Shown here piece after piece: positions 9,640 to 20,955 of a DNA stretch of 64,000 nt (the stretch's first letter is position 1; every line of letters begins with the position of its first letter). The stretch is taken from assembly GCA_025526995.1 (NCBI GenBank), contig JAHLKG010000009.1, forward strand, positions 124,001 to 188,000, given 5' to 3'. The notes under the pieces were generated by a model. It had not been told where the DNA came from and searched no databases. It worked only from the letters and a program-made list of their open reading frames with translations. The position numbers and the translations under genes were made by a program. The DNA is from Powellomyces hirtus. Lineage: Eukaryota; Chytridiomycota; Chytridiomycetes; Spizellomycetales; Powellomycetaceae.

Positions 9640-11665
9640 TATCTACCCAGATACTCTCAGACCAACAGAAAACAAGTCTCAAAGTTGGCACCGCGTGCCA
9701 CACGTCTCAAACTCATTGGTTACAAATTTGACGGTGCTTACCGCTGTTGGGATGACAACTGTCAAGAAATAGTCATTTCTTGCAATGTAACGTTCGACGA
9801 AAACTCAGCACTCGAACTCGCGAAAGACTACATCCCGCCCAAAGTACTCTACAGGTCAAAGAGATTCTCGACTCACGTGATGGCCCGGAAGGCCCTGAAT
9901 TCCTCTGCAAATGGCTAGGATTCGAAGACGAAGATAAAACATGGGGACCGCTTGAAAATGTCAATCATTTGACGGCTTTCGCTGACTACATCAACGAGAA
10001 GACGGCGATCGCTCTCTTGGCTGCAAGTACCAAAGAACCCCAAACCTACAAACAAGCGCTCTCATCAGACGACGCTCCAAAGTGGACCGAGGCCATAAAT
10101 GCCGAATTGAAGTCCCTTCATACCAATGAAACATGGGAAGTCATTAACCCCAAATCCTTACCGCACAATCAACGGCCCATCCGCACCAAATGGGTATTCA
10201 AGATTAAGCAAACCTGAATGGTCAACCCCAACGATACAAGGCCTGGCTTGTAGTGAAAGGCTTCGAACAACGCTACAATATCGACTAGAACAAAACCTAC
10301 GCTCCGGTTGCCAAGATTGCTACCCAACGCGTCCTTCTCGCTCTTGCCGCCAGCCTAGGCTTGAAATGCCATCAAATGGATGTAGTAACCGCATTCTTGA
10401 ATGGGATTGTTCCCGAGACCATCCTAATCTATGCCCCTGAAGGCTCTGGCTTTCCGCCCGGGACCATCCTTCGACTCCGAAAGGCCCTTTACGGTCTGAA
10501 ACAAGCCCCGCGCGAATGGTACTCCCTACTTCACAAAAAACTGCCTTCTTTGGGATTCAAGCGCCTGGCGAATGACAATGCCGTCTACATCAGAACTCTA
10601 CCTGAAAGTGACTCATTGGAGTACATCTCCGTCTATGTCGACGATCTCCTCATTTTCGCAAAGACCAAGTCGGAAATCTCGTCAATCAAGACATCCCTGC
10701 ACAACGAGTTCAACATGACAGACCTAGGCGAAGTCAACCACTACCTTGGAATGAGAGTTCGACGCGATTACTCAAGGCACGTCATCTACCTCGATCAAGA
10801 GTCATATGTAAATGACATTCTCGAGCGCTTTGGTATGCAAGACTGCAAGCCCGTCAACACTCCGATGGACCAGACCAAGCTCGAACCCTACGAAGTCAAA
10901 AATACAAAAACTTCACCTAACCTGCAAGAAGGAGAATATCGCGAAATCGTTGGTTCTCTCATGTACCTGATGATCTGCAGGCGTCCTGACATCGCTGTTG
11001 CGGTCAGTATGCTTTCTTGCTTCGCAAGCAACCCTTTGCCTCAACATCTGCAAGCTGCAAAGCGCGTTCTTCGCTACCTAAGGGGAACATCAGATTACTG
11101 CCTTTGCATCGGCGGAAATAACGTTACCCTTCACGGCTACAGCAATGCCGATTGGGGAAACAATATCATTGATCGACGGTCAATCACTGGCTACCTTTTC
11201 TACATTGGAAATGCGGGCCCCGTTACTTGGGCTTTGAAGCACCAACCCACCGTTGCTCTCTCATCTACCAAAGCTGAAGACATGGCACTTTCCTTTGCCA
11301 CTCAAGAAACAATTTGGCTTTGCTCACTTTTGCAAGAACTCCAAATCCCCGAATATCTCGATGAAAATGCTTGACCCACAACGATCTACGAAGACAATCA
11401 GTCATGCATCTCACTGGCAATGAATCCTGTGCATCACGCCCGTACCAAGCACATTGACATTCGACATCACTTCATCCGTGATCACGTCAACAAGGAGATT
11501 CATCTGGAGTACTTGCCTACCGCTGAGATGGTCGCCAACTCACTTACGAAGCCCTTACCGGCCCCGGCATTCAAACACCATCGCGAAAGCATGTGCATTA
11601 AGCACTACGACAACACCATCACGCCAATGACGAAAGCGTCCATGACGGAGCTCCCAAATGAGTGA
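9640..11665 (+). pseudogene. Second Ty1/copia element, 5' truncated (integrase tail, chromodomain, RT, RNase H)
   Basis: Begins inside the integrase C-terminal region ('SKLAPRATRLKLIGYKFDG', about 9670-9730); gag, protease and the integrase core are absent. A frame change near 9790-9850 leads into a chromodomain-like module (9858-9966), then the RT start. Another frame change at about 10210-10230 and a TAG near 10290 interrupt the RT. The remaining RT is open from 10361 with 'MDVVTAFLNG', 'LYGLKQAPREW' and the catalytic 'YVDDLLIF' (about 10636-10660). RNase H follows; a TGA at 11372-11374 splits it before 'TIYEDNQSC'. The ORF ends at 11663-11665. It differs clearly from the copia element at the left edge. 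Confidence 0.87.
9858..9966 (+). other. Chromodomain-like module in the second copia element
   Basis: Reads 'VKEILDSRDG', 'FLCKWLGFEDEDKTW' and 'PLENV', the same three-block pattern as at 422-570 and again placed between integrase and RT. The sequence is quite different from the first copia copy, so the two are old relatives rather than recent duplicates. Confidence 0.7.
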
Positions 11666-11712
11666 AATCCCATCATCGCGGATCGATTGCTTGGACAGGG
11701 GGTGTACTGGAA

Positions 11713-12073
11713 TGTTGAGACTCGCGTACTCAACGTTTGGTCCTTACATTAGATCCTTACTTGGATTCTCCGACTAGAGCGCGTGACCACCATACCGGTA
11801 ACGCTAAGAGCTGAATTGGATCACGTGTGATCACGTGATTGGAGAAAAAGTAGTTTAGAACGCTTGACAAGCGAGACATTACCGATAAGACTTTAAGACA
11901 TAAAATACATTTACATACATTACATCTCTGTGCATCTGACAACGCTACACCGTCATCTGCATCACAGAAGAGCTTTGTAACCCCCTTCTTACGAAGTATA
12001 CTGGAGGCCACATCAAATTCGGCCAATCCTCTGCATTTCCGATAAAGTACTGGAAACGCCGATATCTTCAATA
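11713..12073 (+). repeat. Copia 3' LTR, copy 1
   Basis: Starts TGTTGAG after a purine-rich tract ('ggacaggggg') that follows the copia stop codon. Shares about 350 bp of similarity with 12153-12508 and 14896-15244. Contains ATCACGTG repeats (about 11820-11840). The 3' boundary is approximate, taken where the three copies stop matching. Confidence 0.75.
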
Positions 12074-12152
12074 CCTATTGTTGCACATGTTTGAAAGGAT
12101 TTCTAGTTCAATCCGACTGCCTGGAAACTCAGGCATCTTACATACATTGAAA

Positions 12153-12508
12153 TGTTGAGCTTTGCATACTCAAGACTACTCCTTACATTAAATTCTAACT
12201 TGGAATATCCGTTCGTAACGCGTGACCGTTATACTAGTAACACTAAGAGCTGAATTGCATCATAATCATGTGATTGCAGAAAAAGTAGATAAGACCACTT
12301 GACAAGCAAGACATTACCGATAAGACTTAAGACATTCAGAATACATTCACATACATACATTCTCAGTGCATCTGACAACGTTACACCGTCATTGGCATCA
12401 CAGAAGAGCTCTGTAACCCTTTACAAAGGCAATACAAGCAGATTGCATCGAATTCGTCCAATCTTCTGCATTTCTGATAAAGTACTGGAAATGCCGATAT
12501 CTCCAATA
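12153..12508 (+). repeat. Copia LTR, copy 2 (solo or recombinant)
   Basis: Same family as 11713-12073, about 80 bp after it, with no copia coding sequence attached on either side. Its 3' end abuts directly the broken end of the second gypsy element at about 12510, so it marks a deletion or recombination junction. Confidence 0.72.
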
Positions 12509-12551
12509 GAAAAGGCTTTTGTTTTTCTCATTTGATACTTTGAGCAGCTCC

Positions 12552-13085
12552 TCAAACAGTAAATGTTCCAGTCTTTTTGGCGAAGGAATCAGGGTTTTGA
12601 ACATGTTGCAAAGATCGTAACAAAGAACAATCAAAGAGTTGATCATTCAACATGAACATAATACAATGCCATTGTTCAAAAGTGACGCAAGAGAAGGTTC
12701 TTATTGCTTCGAAAAATGGTAATCCCAAAATGAGCAAGATCCCAATGGGTGCAATCTCAAAGTTGAATAATGCAACAAAAGCATAGCCTTGCAAAATATT
12801 TTTGAAAATCGCTATCAGTTGGGTCATTAGAGATGTAATTCGGATAGGTTTTTTGGCACCCGCAGTATTGATATTATCAGAACGTTCAAGGGGCTTTCTT
12901 TGAAGTTGTCGCTCTTCTGCGACACGGTTTTGGATCACCATCGTTTTAGAGCCAGTGTCCAAAAAGACAATGATGGGTGCATTTCCGATTTTGACTTGGA
13001 ATATCCAACTTGGTGCGCCCAAAGCCTTACTTGGTGAAAGATTAGCTTCAAAATTAGCTTGTCGTATTGCAGTAGGATTGCCCAT
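12552..13085 (-). pseudogene. Protease region of the second gypsy element
   Basis: 177 codons, clearly parallel to the protease part of 5074-6864 ('QLIAIF', 'FEIAPIGILL', 'GLPFFEAI' in both). The catalytic DTG is kept. Ends at a stop before any RT sequence and runs into the truncation. Confidence 0.78.
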
Positions 13086-13278
13086 AGGGCATTTGGGTGG
13101 CCGGTTACAGGTCTTCCATGGAATGTCAGATTCAAAAAGGATTGTATGACCCTCCTTAAGCTGGAAGGAACCAATCTCTTTTCTCAGCTGTTCAAAAAAT
13201 CCGCAGGATCTTGGTTCAATTGATCATGCTGAGTATATTCATTCAACTGATTTCTATGGATTGATTATTTTCATCTAA

Positions 13279-14323
13279 CTAATTTCTATGCATTGATTCC
13301 ATTTGAGCAATTTGCGCATTGCAGTAAATACTGGAAGCCTCATCCTTAAGAATGTCATCATTAACGTCTCGTTTGGCATAGCAGTTTTGCATAAGGTGAT
13401 TAGTTTGGTCACAAAGTTTGCATAACATGATGTTTCCACGTTGCGGATTAAGTATCCTTTGAGCAGTCGCAGTATTGGGAAATGCCAGTTGTCTTGCCAA
13501 AGTTCTCTGGGCAGCATTAGGTGCCAGTAAAGTAGGTCTCCTTGCAGGTGTTTGCGGAGCTGCTTGTCGTGAGTTCTTGGTAGGTTGCGCGGTAGGTTGC
13601 CCATTTACCAGATTACGAGAGGCTGCTGCATTTCGAATGCAAATGACGGCAAGAGGCCAAGTCATGGCTTGATCCATAGTTAACCATAGAGTCATAGAAT
13701 TTCGAAGGGCTTGAACAAGGTAAAGGCCGTAAGTCGTATTTTGAAGGAGGCCAGCTCGAAAAAGATCAATCATCTCGCTCTCGTTCAGAAGTCGCTTGGT
13801 AATAGTGTCCTTAGCTCATACAATGATCGTTTCAAGGTGGCAATAACGCTTCAATTCACAGATATAATCCTTCAAAGAGGTACCGAGAGAAAGAGCCGCC
13901 ATTTTTTGATGTAGACGGCTTGTAACATTTCAAAGCATCCTGCATCGGTAAAACTGATTAGCTTACTAAACAACGACACCTTCAACTGGAGCTGTTGGCA
14001 GAATGCGGAGAGTATTCATTGTACCAGTGTGCCAAGCAATAAAACAGACGGATCTATGTTAGTGACGGCATAGTTGTCAAAGTACGTAAACTCATTATAA
14101 GCAATGCCAGGATGGGCCGCAACAAGATGGGTGCACACTCAGACATGGGTGGTATCAAAAGAAAGATCAATTAGATATCATGTTTGCCGGAATAATAAAA
14201 ACTGGTTTTGGTGTTAGCGGCAAGAGTAGTTTGGAGAGTCAATTCGCCAACTTGATCATTGTTCCAGAGGACTGATCCGACAAGAGCCTGCAATGATCCA
14301 GGCGGCAGCGGCAGGTGCGGCCA
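13279..14323 (-). pseudogene. Gag of the second gypsy element, frameshifted
   Basis: Starts at Met 14323 ('MAAPAAAAWI') and changes frame at least twice before the open stretch 13773-13279, which carries 'TWPLAVICIRNAAASRNLVNG' type sequence shared with the first gypsy copy, and a zinc knuckle near 13400-13440. Confidence 0.72.
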
Positions 14324-14407
14324 TTGTGAATGTAGCTATAGATTACTGTTAAAAAGAAACGGAGAGGAAGTGAGTTCTGTTAAGAAAGAACGGGAGTGGT
14401 GCTACTA

Positions 14408-14812
14408 TGTAAGATGTCTGCTTTTTCAGACTGGAAGATTGAACTAGTGGTTCTCTGAAGACAAGGCAAGCGGTAGTAAGTCCGGAATTGAGATGGTATG
14501 AAGACAAAAAAGAGTAAAAAAGGTGTCAGGATCTTAGTTTCTTAAGGGGAAAGTCAATTGCGGGCTTGCTTGTGTGTATCTCAAAGAGGGGGGATTTTTC
14601 CCTTCCTCTTATATAAATGATTTAATACTATTTATAATAATGTGGGAATAGTTTTTTGGCAGTCCTGAAACTACGGGGTTTGTTTATGGGTAATGACATA
14701 AGTTGCTTAATAAGGTGCGTGTACCCGTATGTAGGATATGGCTTTTCACTAGCTAAAAAGAAAATAATGTATATATGCCTTTATGGCCATATGCTTTTAT
14801 GGCCATTTCACA
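14408..14812 (-). repeat. 5' LTR of the second gypsy element
   Basis: Starts TGTAAG and ends TTCACA on the plus strand, one change each from the termini of the first element's LTR. Shares its end block ('ggatatggctttt..actagc') and a TATA-like box on the minus strand near 14610-14620. About 405 bp. Confidence 0.75.
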
Positions 14813-14895
14813 ACACAAGCATCCATGATGAAGCTCCCAAATAAGTATAATCCTTTCACTATGGGTCGATTGCTTGGACCAGGGGCGTATTGGAA
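14813..14895 (+). pseudogene. 3' end of a copia ORF with purine tract
   Basis: Matches the last codons of the copia element ending at 11665 ('KASMTELPN' there, 'EASMMKLPN' here) and the following purine tract, then runs into LTR copy 3. This is the host element of the second gypsy insertion. Confidence 0.75.
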
Positions 14896-15244
14896 TGTTG
14901 AGGCTTTCGTACTCAACACTAGTTATTACATTCGATCTAATTTGGAATCTCTGCTTTCAATACGTGACCTTTATGCCAATAACACTAAGAGTTGAATTGA
15001 ATCACGTGTACTCACATGACTGCAGAAAGAGTAGATAAGAGCGCTTAACAAGCGAAACATTATTGATAAGACTAAAACATTAAAATACATTCTCATACAT
15101 ACATCCTCGTGCATCTGACAACACTACGCTGTCATCTGCATCACAGAAGAGCTCTGTAACTCCCTTCCGAAGGCAATACAAGCAGTCTGCATTTGGCCAA
15201 TCCTCCGCATTTTCAATATTGTATTGGAAACGCTGATATTTCTA
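14896..15244 (+). repeat. Copia LTR, copy 3
   Basis: Third copy of the LTR at 11713, starting TGTTGAG. It is the 3' LTR of the copia fragment at 14813-14895. Confidence 0.75.
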
Positions 15245-16094
15245 AGAATGTTGAGTGCAAAATCTTTAATATTTCAAATACTAATTCAAATCATTGGATT
15301 ACTGGTATGTTGGTTTTGCATAACAAGCAGTGAGCCAGAGATAGAATCCATTGTAAGGACTTATGTTGAATGCAAAGTTCTCAATATTCCAATATTTTTT
15401 TGTTGAGAATTGTTCAATTCACTCATCATGTTTTCAATTCAATCTATTATATGAAGTTGTTTTCATTTTGCAAAGTACTTATCTCAACTTTTATATAGTG
15501 CAAATATGTGCTGCATGTGACACTTTAAAAGTGTTACCTTCTCCACTGGCACTTGAAGACATGATCCAAACTGTGTAAGATTTTGCTCAGTGTTATGCTG
15601 TCAAGAAGCTTTTCTCACAAGGGAATAGCGTGAAGATTTGGGTGACGTTCAGTATGACATTTGAGCCGACGTGCATCTAGCATTTAAACATTGCCCTTTT
15701 TTTTCGTCTTGTGAAAGTTGCGTGTCTGCGTGACATTAGACTATTGAGCTGCTTACGTACTTGCTGCGCGCCACGGTTGGCCTTTGGGACGTCTCGCCAC
15801 CAACGCCCAATTCATCCAGTGCGTTTGTTGCTTTTGGTACTGCATTCCTTTTTTTCTTTTTTTTGTGTGTGTGTTGTGTTGTCGTTTCTCAACCATAGAC
15901 CTGCTTCTTAGCTTAGATCCACTTAATATTCTACACAACGGTGTGTGGCTGTCTCGTTCGCCTATCCTGCATCCACGGAACGGCTTGCGCTTCCTGGAGT
16001 TCTGTGACCGGCGTGGCGGGGACGAGACCCCGTTGAATTGGCGCTTGAACATTTGCCACATACCCGCTCTTACCTTCTTACATATCCGTTCATA
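15245..16094. other. AT-rich gap between the retroelement block and the first host gene
   Basis: No supported gene. The 3' half holds a T-rich stretch (about 15848-15870) and should contain the promoter and 5' leader of the MAPKKK gene that starts at 16095. Confidence 0.5.
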
Positions 16095-19000
16095 ATGCCA
16101 ACCCTACCATCGAAACTCTCGGCACCGCCCAGAAATGCAACTGCTGGAACAACATCCCCGGTCATCCCGCAGCTGGCACACCTCAGAGCTGGAGAACACT
16201 GGCTGTCGCAGGCACCCACGGGTCCACTTCCACCACTGCCGCCCGATACAAGAGTCGAAAGTGATGTGAAGGGCTGGGATGAAAGCAGGGTGGGGACGTG
16301 GCTGACTTCCATAGGCTTTGAGCGCTTCGCATCCGCATTTGCAGATCACCACATCACGGGCGATGTCATCACTGAACTCAACTACGAAACGCTGAAAGAC
16401 GTCGGAGTCGTATCCGTTGGAGACAGAGCGAGAATATTGCAAGCCATTAAAAAGGACCTGCGGGGGGTGCGATCGATAGGAACTCAAGTCGGACCGTCAA
16501 CTTTGCAGACAGACACGTTCTCCAATATCACGCATCCCGCTGCACCGTCCTCGCCTGCCAATTTAGTAGCATCTTCTACAGCTTCACAACGAAGCCAAGC
16601 TTGGGAGCTTCAAACCATGCACGATGGAACGCCCGAATCGCCGTCCTCACCAACCATGCCTTCTCCGACCCTTGCAACGCCGCACAATCACATGTTTCGG
16701 TCCATGGACCGAACGACTTCATCGCCCCAATTCACTGGCCCTGAAACCGCTGAGACTCTTGGCAGACCCGATGCTCGTGGAACACCGCGCGGGCCGGTCA
16801 AACCCGCGTTTTCTGTCCCGGATTTGATTCATGATATTGCGGGACGCGTGCCGAAACGAAAAGGATCACTCACAGGAGCCGCCATTGCCATCGAAAGAAT
16901 TGGCCCATCCCCGCTTCTCATCGCTCCTCGCTCAACGTCCATCAAAAGCGCGACACTTGATAGATCGCAATACTCACAAAGTCAACTGCAATCCGCTGGA
17001 TCCGGCAGCTTTAGCGCCAATGGAAGCGTAAGCGCAGGAGGGTTAACCGAACGATCTGAACAAACGGGGCGAGATCAGTCGGCCACATCGACATCGCCCA
17101 ACACACTGTTTTCCTTCAGATCGGGGCTATCGACGCTAGACGAAGACAGGAAATCTGGGAAAGACAAGTTTCAGGTAAGAAATGGCGCAGTTGGTCGAGG
17201 CTCTGATGTAATGATTGGTGGGAGACTGATCCTTCATTTCCTCTCCAGTCTTCCCACTCCAAAGAAGGTTCCAGCGATTCGGCTAAGCTGAAGACGCCAA
17301 TGTCAGTGGAAGGCATCCTTGCGGTAGGTTCTAAAACGTCGTAAAAGAGTCCTGAGTGGTCATTTAAAACAACATGCTTCCAGAAATGCGTGAGGGTCAA
17401 TGGCGTAGACAATCAGTCTCATATCATCCAAGTCGCCGATCTCCCTGATATCACCGCTATAAAACACCGCATTTTCAACAAATTTGGGCTAAAGGATGCG
17501 CGTGAACGCGAGATGTACGGTATTTTCGCCCCTGATTTCGTGCTCGAGGATGATGAAGATCGTAAGTATGCTGTCGAGTGTTGATTACCACCAATAAGTC
17601 ATCTTATTCTCATTTCCGTAACAGTATACCTTGTCGATGATGACGAATTATTCCGGCTATGCAAATCGCGCAACCCAAATGATGCCATGACAAAGAACCA
17701 ACTGCATCTGTGCTTGCTGACATCCGACGGAATTGTACACAAGAGCAGCGTTGACAAGAACGTCACACCACGACCATCACAGGCGCGCCCCGGCGAAATT
17801 CAACGGACCGAGTCTCAGGATAGTTTGGATCGGACAGTTGCGAAAGCCCACAGATTCTTTGGAGAACGTCCGCCACAGCCGGCAGTACAATCACAAACAG
17901 GATCCATGCGCCGAGCTCCGGACGTGATGCTCCAGGCACGCAGCACATCCCCACACTCGCCACGATCCAAGCCACCAATTCCTGACGAGTTCAGTCAACC
18001 ACAGCAGAGGTCCAAAAAATTGGCAGAATTCTTTGGCGAGCGTCCCCCAGACGAACTCATTGTTGACCAGCTGGAGCAGTTCTTCCCGGGCATCGCAAAG
18101 AAAACGTCACCTCTGCCGCCCACGCCGGTGGGCAACGCAGCGGTTCAGAACCAAAACCAGCAAGCGCAATCGCCTTCTGCGCAAGGCATCCCGCTCATCG
18201 TCCCTCCGCGAAGGGATGCGAGCAAAGATACAATCAAGCGGCGCGTACATGCAGCCATGCTCAATAAGCGTATTTCGAAGGTTGCCCATCGGGGATCGGC
18301 GTTTTATGCGCGCCGTGGAAGTGATGTCACGAGTATGAAAAACAGTCCGATGGGCAGTGCAATACCTTCGGTGCGAGATGGCGTTGAACCAATACCAGAG
18401 GTTTCGGAGCCGGCGTTCAAAGGCAATCAAGTATTAATTGCCGAGTCTCTAAAGGAGGAAGACGTATCAGGTCTGCCGACATCACGACAACGCAACCTCA
18501 AATCTCTAGCAAACAAGCGGAACAGCACGCGACCTTTGGAGGACTGGCCGGAGGCATTGGCAACCTTGTCGTACTTGTCTTCTGTCGCTGAAGCCCCACC
18601 GCCAGACTCGGAAGAATCGACACTATCACCAACACCATATCAACAAAACAAACCACTCCCATCACCACCAGCACCGACACCATCTCCAATGACAGGGAAC
18701 TTCCCACAAGTACCAACACCAGCACCCCGCGGTGTGCGGGTATCTCAGTTCTTCGGATCCAACGGGTCGCCACCACCGCCACATCATCCACCACCGCAAC
18801 AGCCACTTCCACCACAACCTTCCAGCCTTTCTACCTCAACCACAGGAGAACCAAACTCACCCACTACACCACCAGTAACCCCCTTCAAATGGGAACTTGG
18901 CAAACTTATTGGCCAAGGCGCCTTTGGCAAAGTGTTCATCGGCCTCAACTTTGACACGGGCGAACTCATGGCCGTCAAGCAAGTCGAACGTCACATCCTA

Positions 19001-20352
19001 GCCGACCCGACAAAAAAATCGAGCAACGATCCAGCCAGAAAGAAACGAGAGGACGCTTTACGCCGCGAAATCGATTTCCTCAAAGATCTGGAACACCCGC
19101 ACATTGTGCGCTGCCTCGGTAGCGAAATCTTAGAAACTACTTTCAATGTTTTCCTCGAGTACATTTCGGGTGGCAGTGTCTCCAGTTGCTTAAACCGCTA
19201 CGGAGCGTTTGAAGAACATATCGTCAAGTGCATGACGGCACAGATTTTGTGTGGCCTGGAGTTCCTGCATGAGAAGAGCATCATACACCGAGACATCAAA
19301 GGGGCCAACAGTAAGTGTCGAGTCGCATATATTGCGCATCCCAGTTGAAGGGTTTTCCTAATCGTTGACTCTCTGCAGTCTTGGTTGATGCGGAAGGAAT
19401 TGTAAAGATCTCGGATTTCGGCATCTCGAAAAAGAACGAATACCGCGAGGCCTACCACCGCGTCACACGAATGTCCATGCAAGGCTCCATTCCCTGGATG
19501 GCGCCCGAAGTAGCCCGCGGAAAAGGCTACAGCGCCAAAGTCGACATTTGGTCCCTCGGCTGCCTTGTTCTCGAAATGCTGACCAGTCAAACGCCGTGGC
19601 ACAAAGCCCGTGGAAACGTCATCTACCTTCTCGGAACAGGCAATGCCCCGCCACTGCCAGGTACCCTCACACCAGCATCGCGATCCTTTATCGAGCAATG
19701 TTTCAAGATCGACCCGGAACTGAGACCCACCGCCACGGACCTGTTGCTGGGCGACGCGTTCACGGACGTTGAGGATCCGCTCGACTACAATTTCCGCGAA
19801 TGGGTCGAACGCGCCACTGCTGCCAAGGCGGCGCGCGAACGCGAGAGCGTCATGACCGGCTACACTTCGTCGTCGGAAAGCCTCGCGAGTGGATTCAGCG
19901 CTTCCTACGAGTCGTTTGCGCCCCTGAGCGGCTCGAACGCGGGGCTGGCAAGTTCCCCAGCAGCTAACAGTCAGGAGTCGTTGATGGAGAGCATTGTCAA
20001 GACGGCGGGGCCGGGCATCGCAACCACGCGAGCCGGGTCTCGGATGTCCATGATCCCACGCGCACCACCCTCGATCCTGATTCATGAGAAAGAGCAGGCG
20101 TCATTATCACCAGCAGCACAACAACAGTCACAGGAGCAACAACAACAACAACCGTTACAACAACAACAGCAGCAACAGGCACCACAACACTCAACCCCAC
20201 CGCAGGAAACGGAAGAAGACGATTTCTGGAACAAAGGCGCGGATAGCTACGTTGACAAATACCTCTCCACAGACACACTCGACGAACCTGCGCAGCTACC
20301 ACCGGGGTTTCGGTCTGGAACCCCGACATCGAAAGATGGTGTTGTTGTGTGA
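16095..20352 (+). CDS. MAP kinase kinase kinase, Ste11/Bck1-like (SAM, RA, kinase)
   Basis: Five exons: 16095-17174, 17249-17323, 17384-17561, 17625-19310, 19379-20352; 1330 residues. All junctions are GT-AG and keep frame. Order: SAM domain (about 59-125, 'VGTWLTSIGF'), a Ras-association-like domain (about 386-470), a long disordered linker, and a C-terminal Ser/Thr kinase (about 866-1147) with the glycine loop 'IGQGAFGKV', ATP lysine in 'MAVKQV', 'HRDIKGAN' (made across the last intron) and 'SDFGIS'. The linker carries 'FFGERPPDELIVDQL', a motif I know from fungal Ste11-type kinases, plus a second partial copy 'FFGERPPQPA' nearby. After the kinase comes a polyglutamine tract (about 20115-20190). 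This domain order is that of fungal MAPKKKs feeding mating, osmotic or cell-wall cascades; which cascade is not decided. Confidence 0.9.
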
Positions 20353-20955
20353 AACGACCGTACTGCCCTCCCCTCTGGACTTTAACTTCATTCATCACAA
20401 TTTTTGATTTCCTTCTGCCGCTACTGTTTGCCGCTACTGTCTGCCGCTACTGTCTGCCGCCCAGCCTCACTTCCCCCGCCGCGCCCCGGCTGACTCCTCG
20501 CCTCCCAAATTCTATGTTTTTTTTTGTCATTCTTTTTCTTTGTACATTAAAAATATGTATGTCTCCATCATTTCATACTGTTGTCAATTGACAGTCTGAG
20601 CTTACTTTGCCTCTCGGTGTAAATGGTGGACTTCCGTCCCTTCTGCATGTTTTACGCAACTGGTCTACAACCTGTTGATGCTGTCAAAACTTGATGCAAC
20701 TTTCTTCGACAATCCCCTTTTATTAGATTGATTCCTGTTCAATTTATCAGATGCGCCAAGGTGTGTTTTCGATTCAAAAATCTTACATGATTTATAATTT
20801 CTCTACATCGGTGCTAGTATGTTCAAACACATAGTAATGGCGGCAAATCTAATATCCAATATAGTGGTTATTGTAATAGTCATTCAATTTTCCTGTAATC
20901 ACAGTTAATCTGTATGTACTACAGGTCCAGGTGCACCAGTCTGTGCATGGGGTTT
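20353..20955. other. Convergent intergenic region
   Basis: Holds the 3' ends of the MAPKKK and LENG1-like genes. A short tandem 'gctactgt(c/t)tgccgctactgtctgccg' lies at about 20420-20460. No gene seen. Confidence 0.5.

Larger units (their letters stand above)
12511..14812 (-). mobile_element. Second gypsy element, 5' half only
   Basis: Related to the element at 2455-8691 but diverged. Present on the minus strand: 5' LTR (14408-14812), primer-binding site, gag pieces (about 14323-13279) with a CCHC-type knuckle ('CKLCDQTNHLMQNC'), and the protease (13085-12552) with an intact 'FLDTG'. The element stops at about 12511 next to a copia LTR; RT, RNase H, integrase and the 3' LTR are missing. Immediately right of its LTR (14813-14895) lies the last coding piece and purine tract of a copia element, so it had inserted into a copia ORF. 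Confidence 0.82.

Noticed and set aside
19198..20085. 295-codon minus-strand ORF
   Set aside because: Antisense to the kinase domain exons of the MAPKKK; no domain seen.
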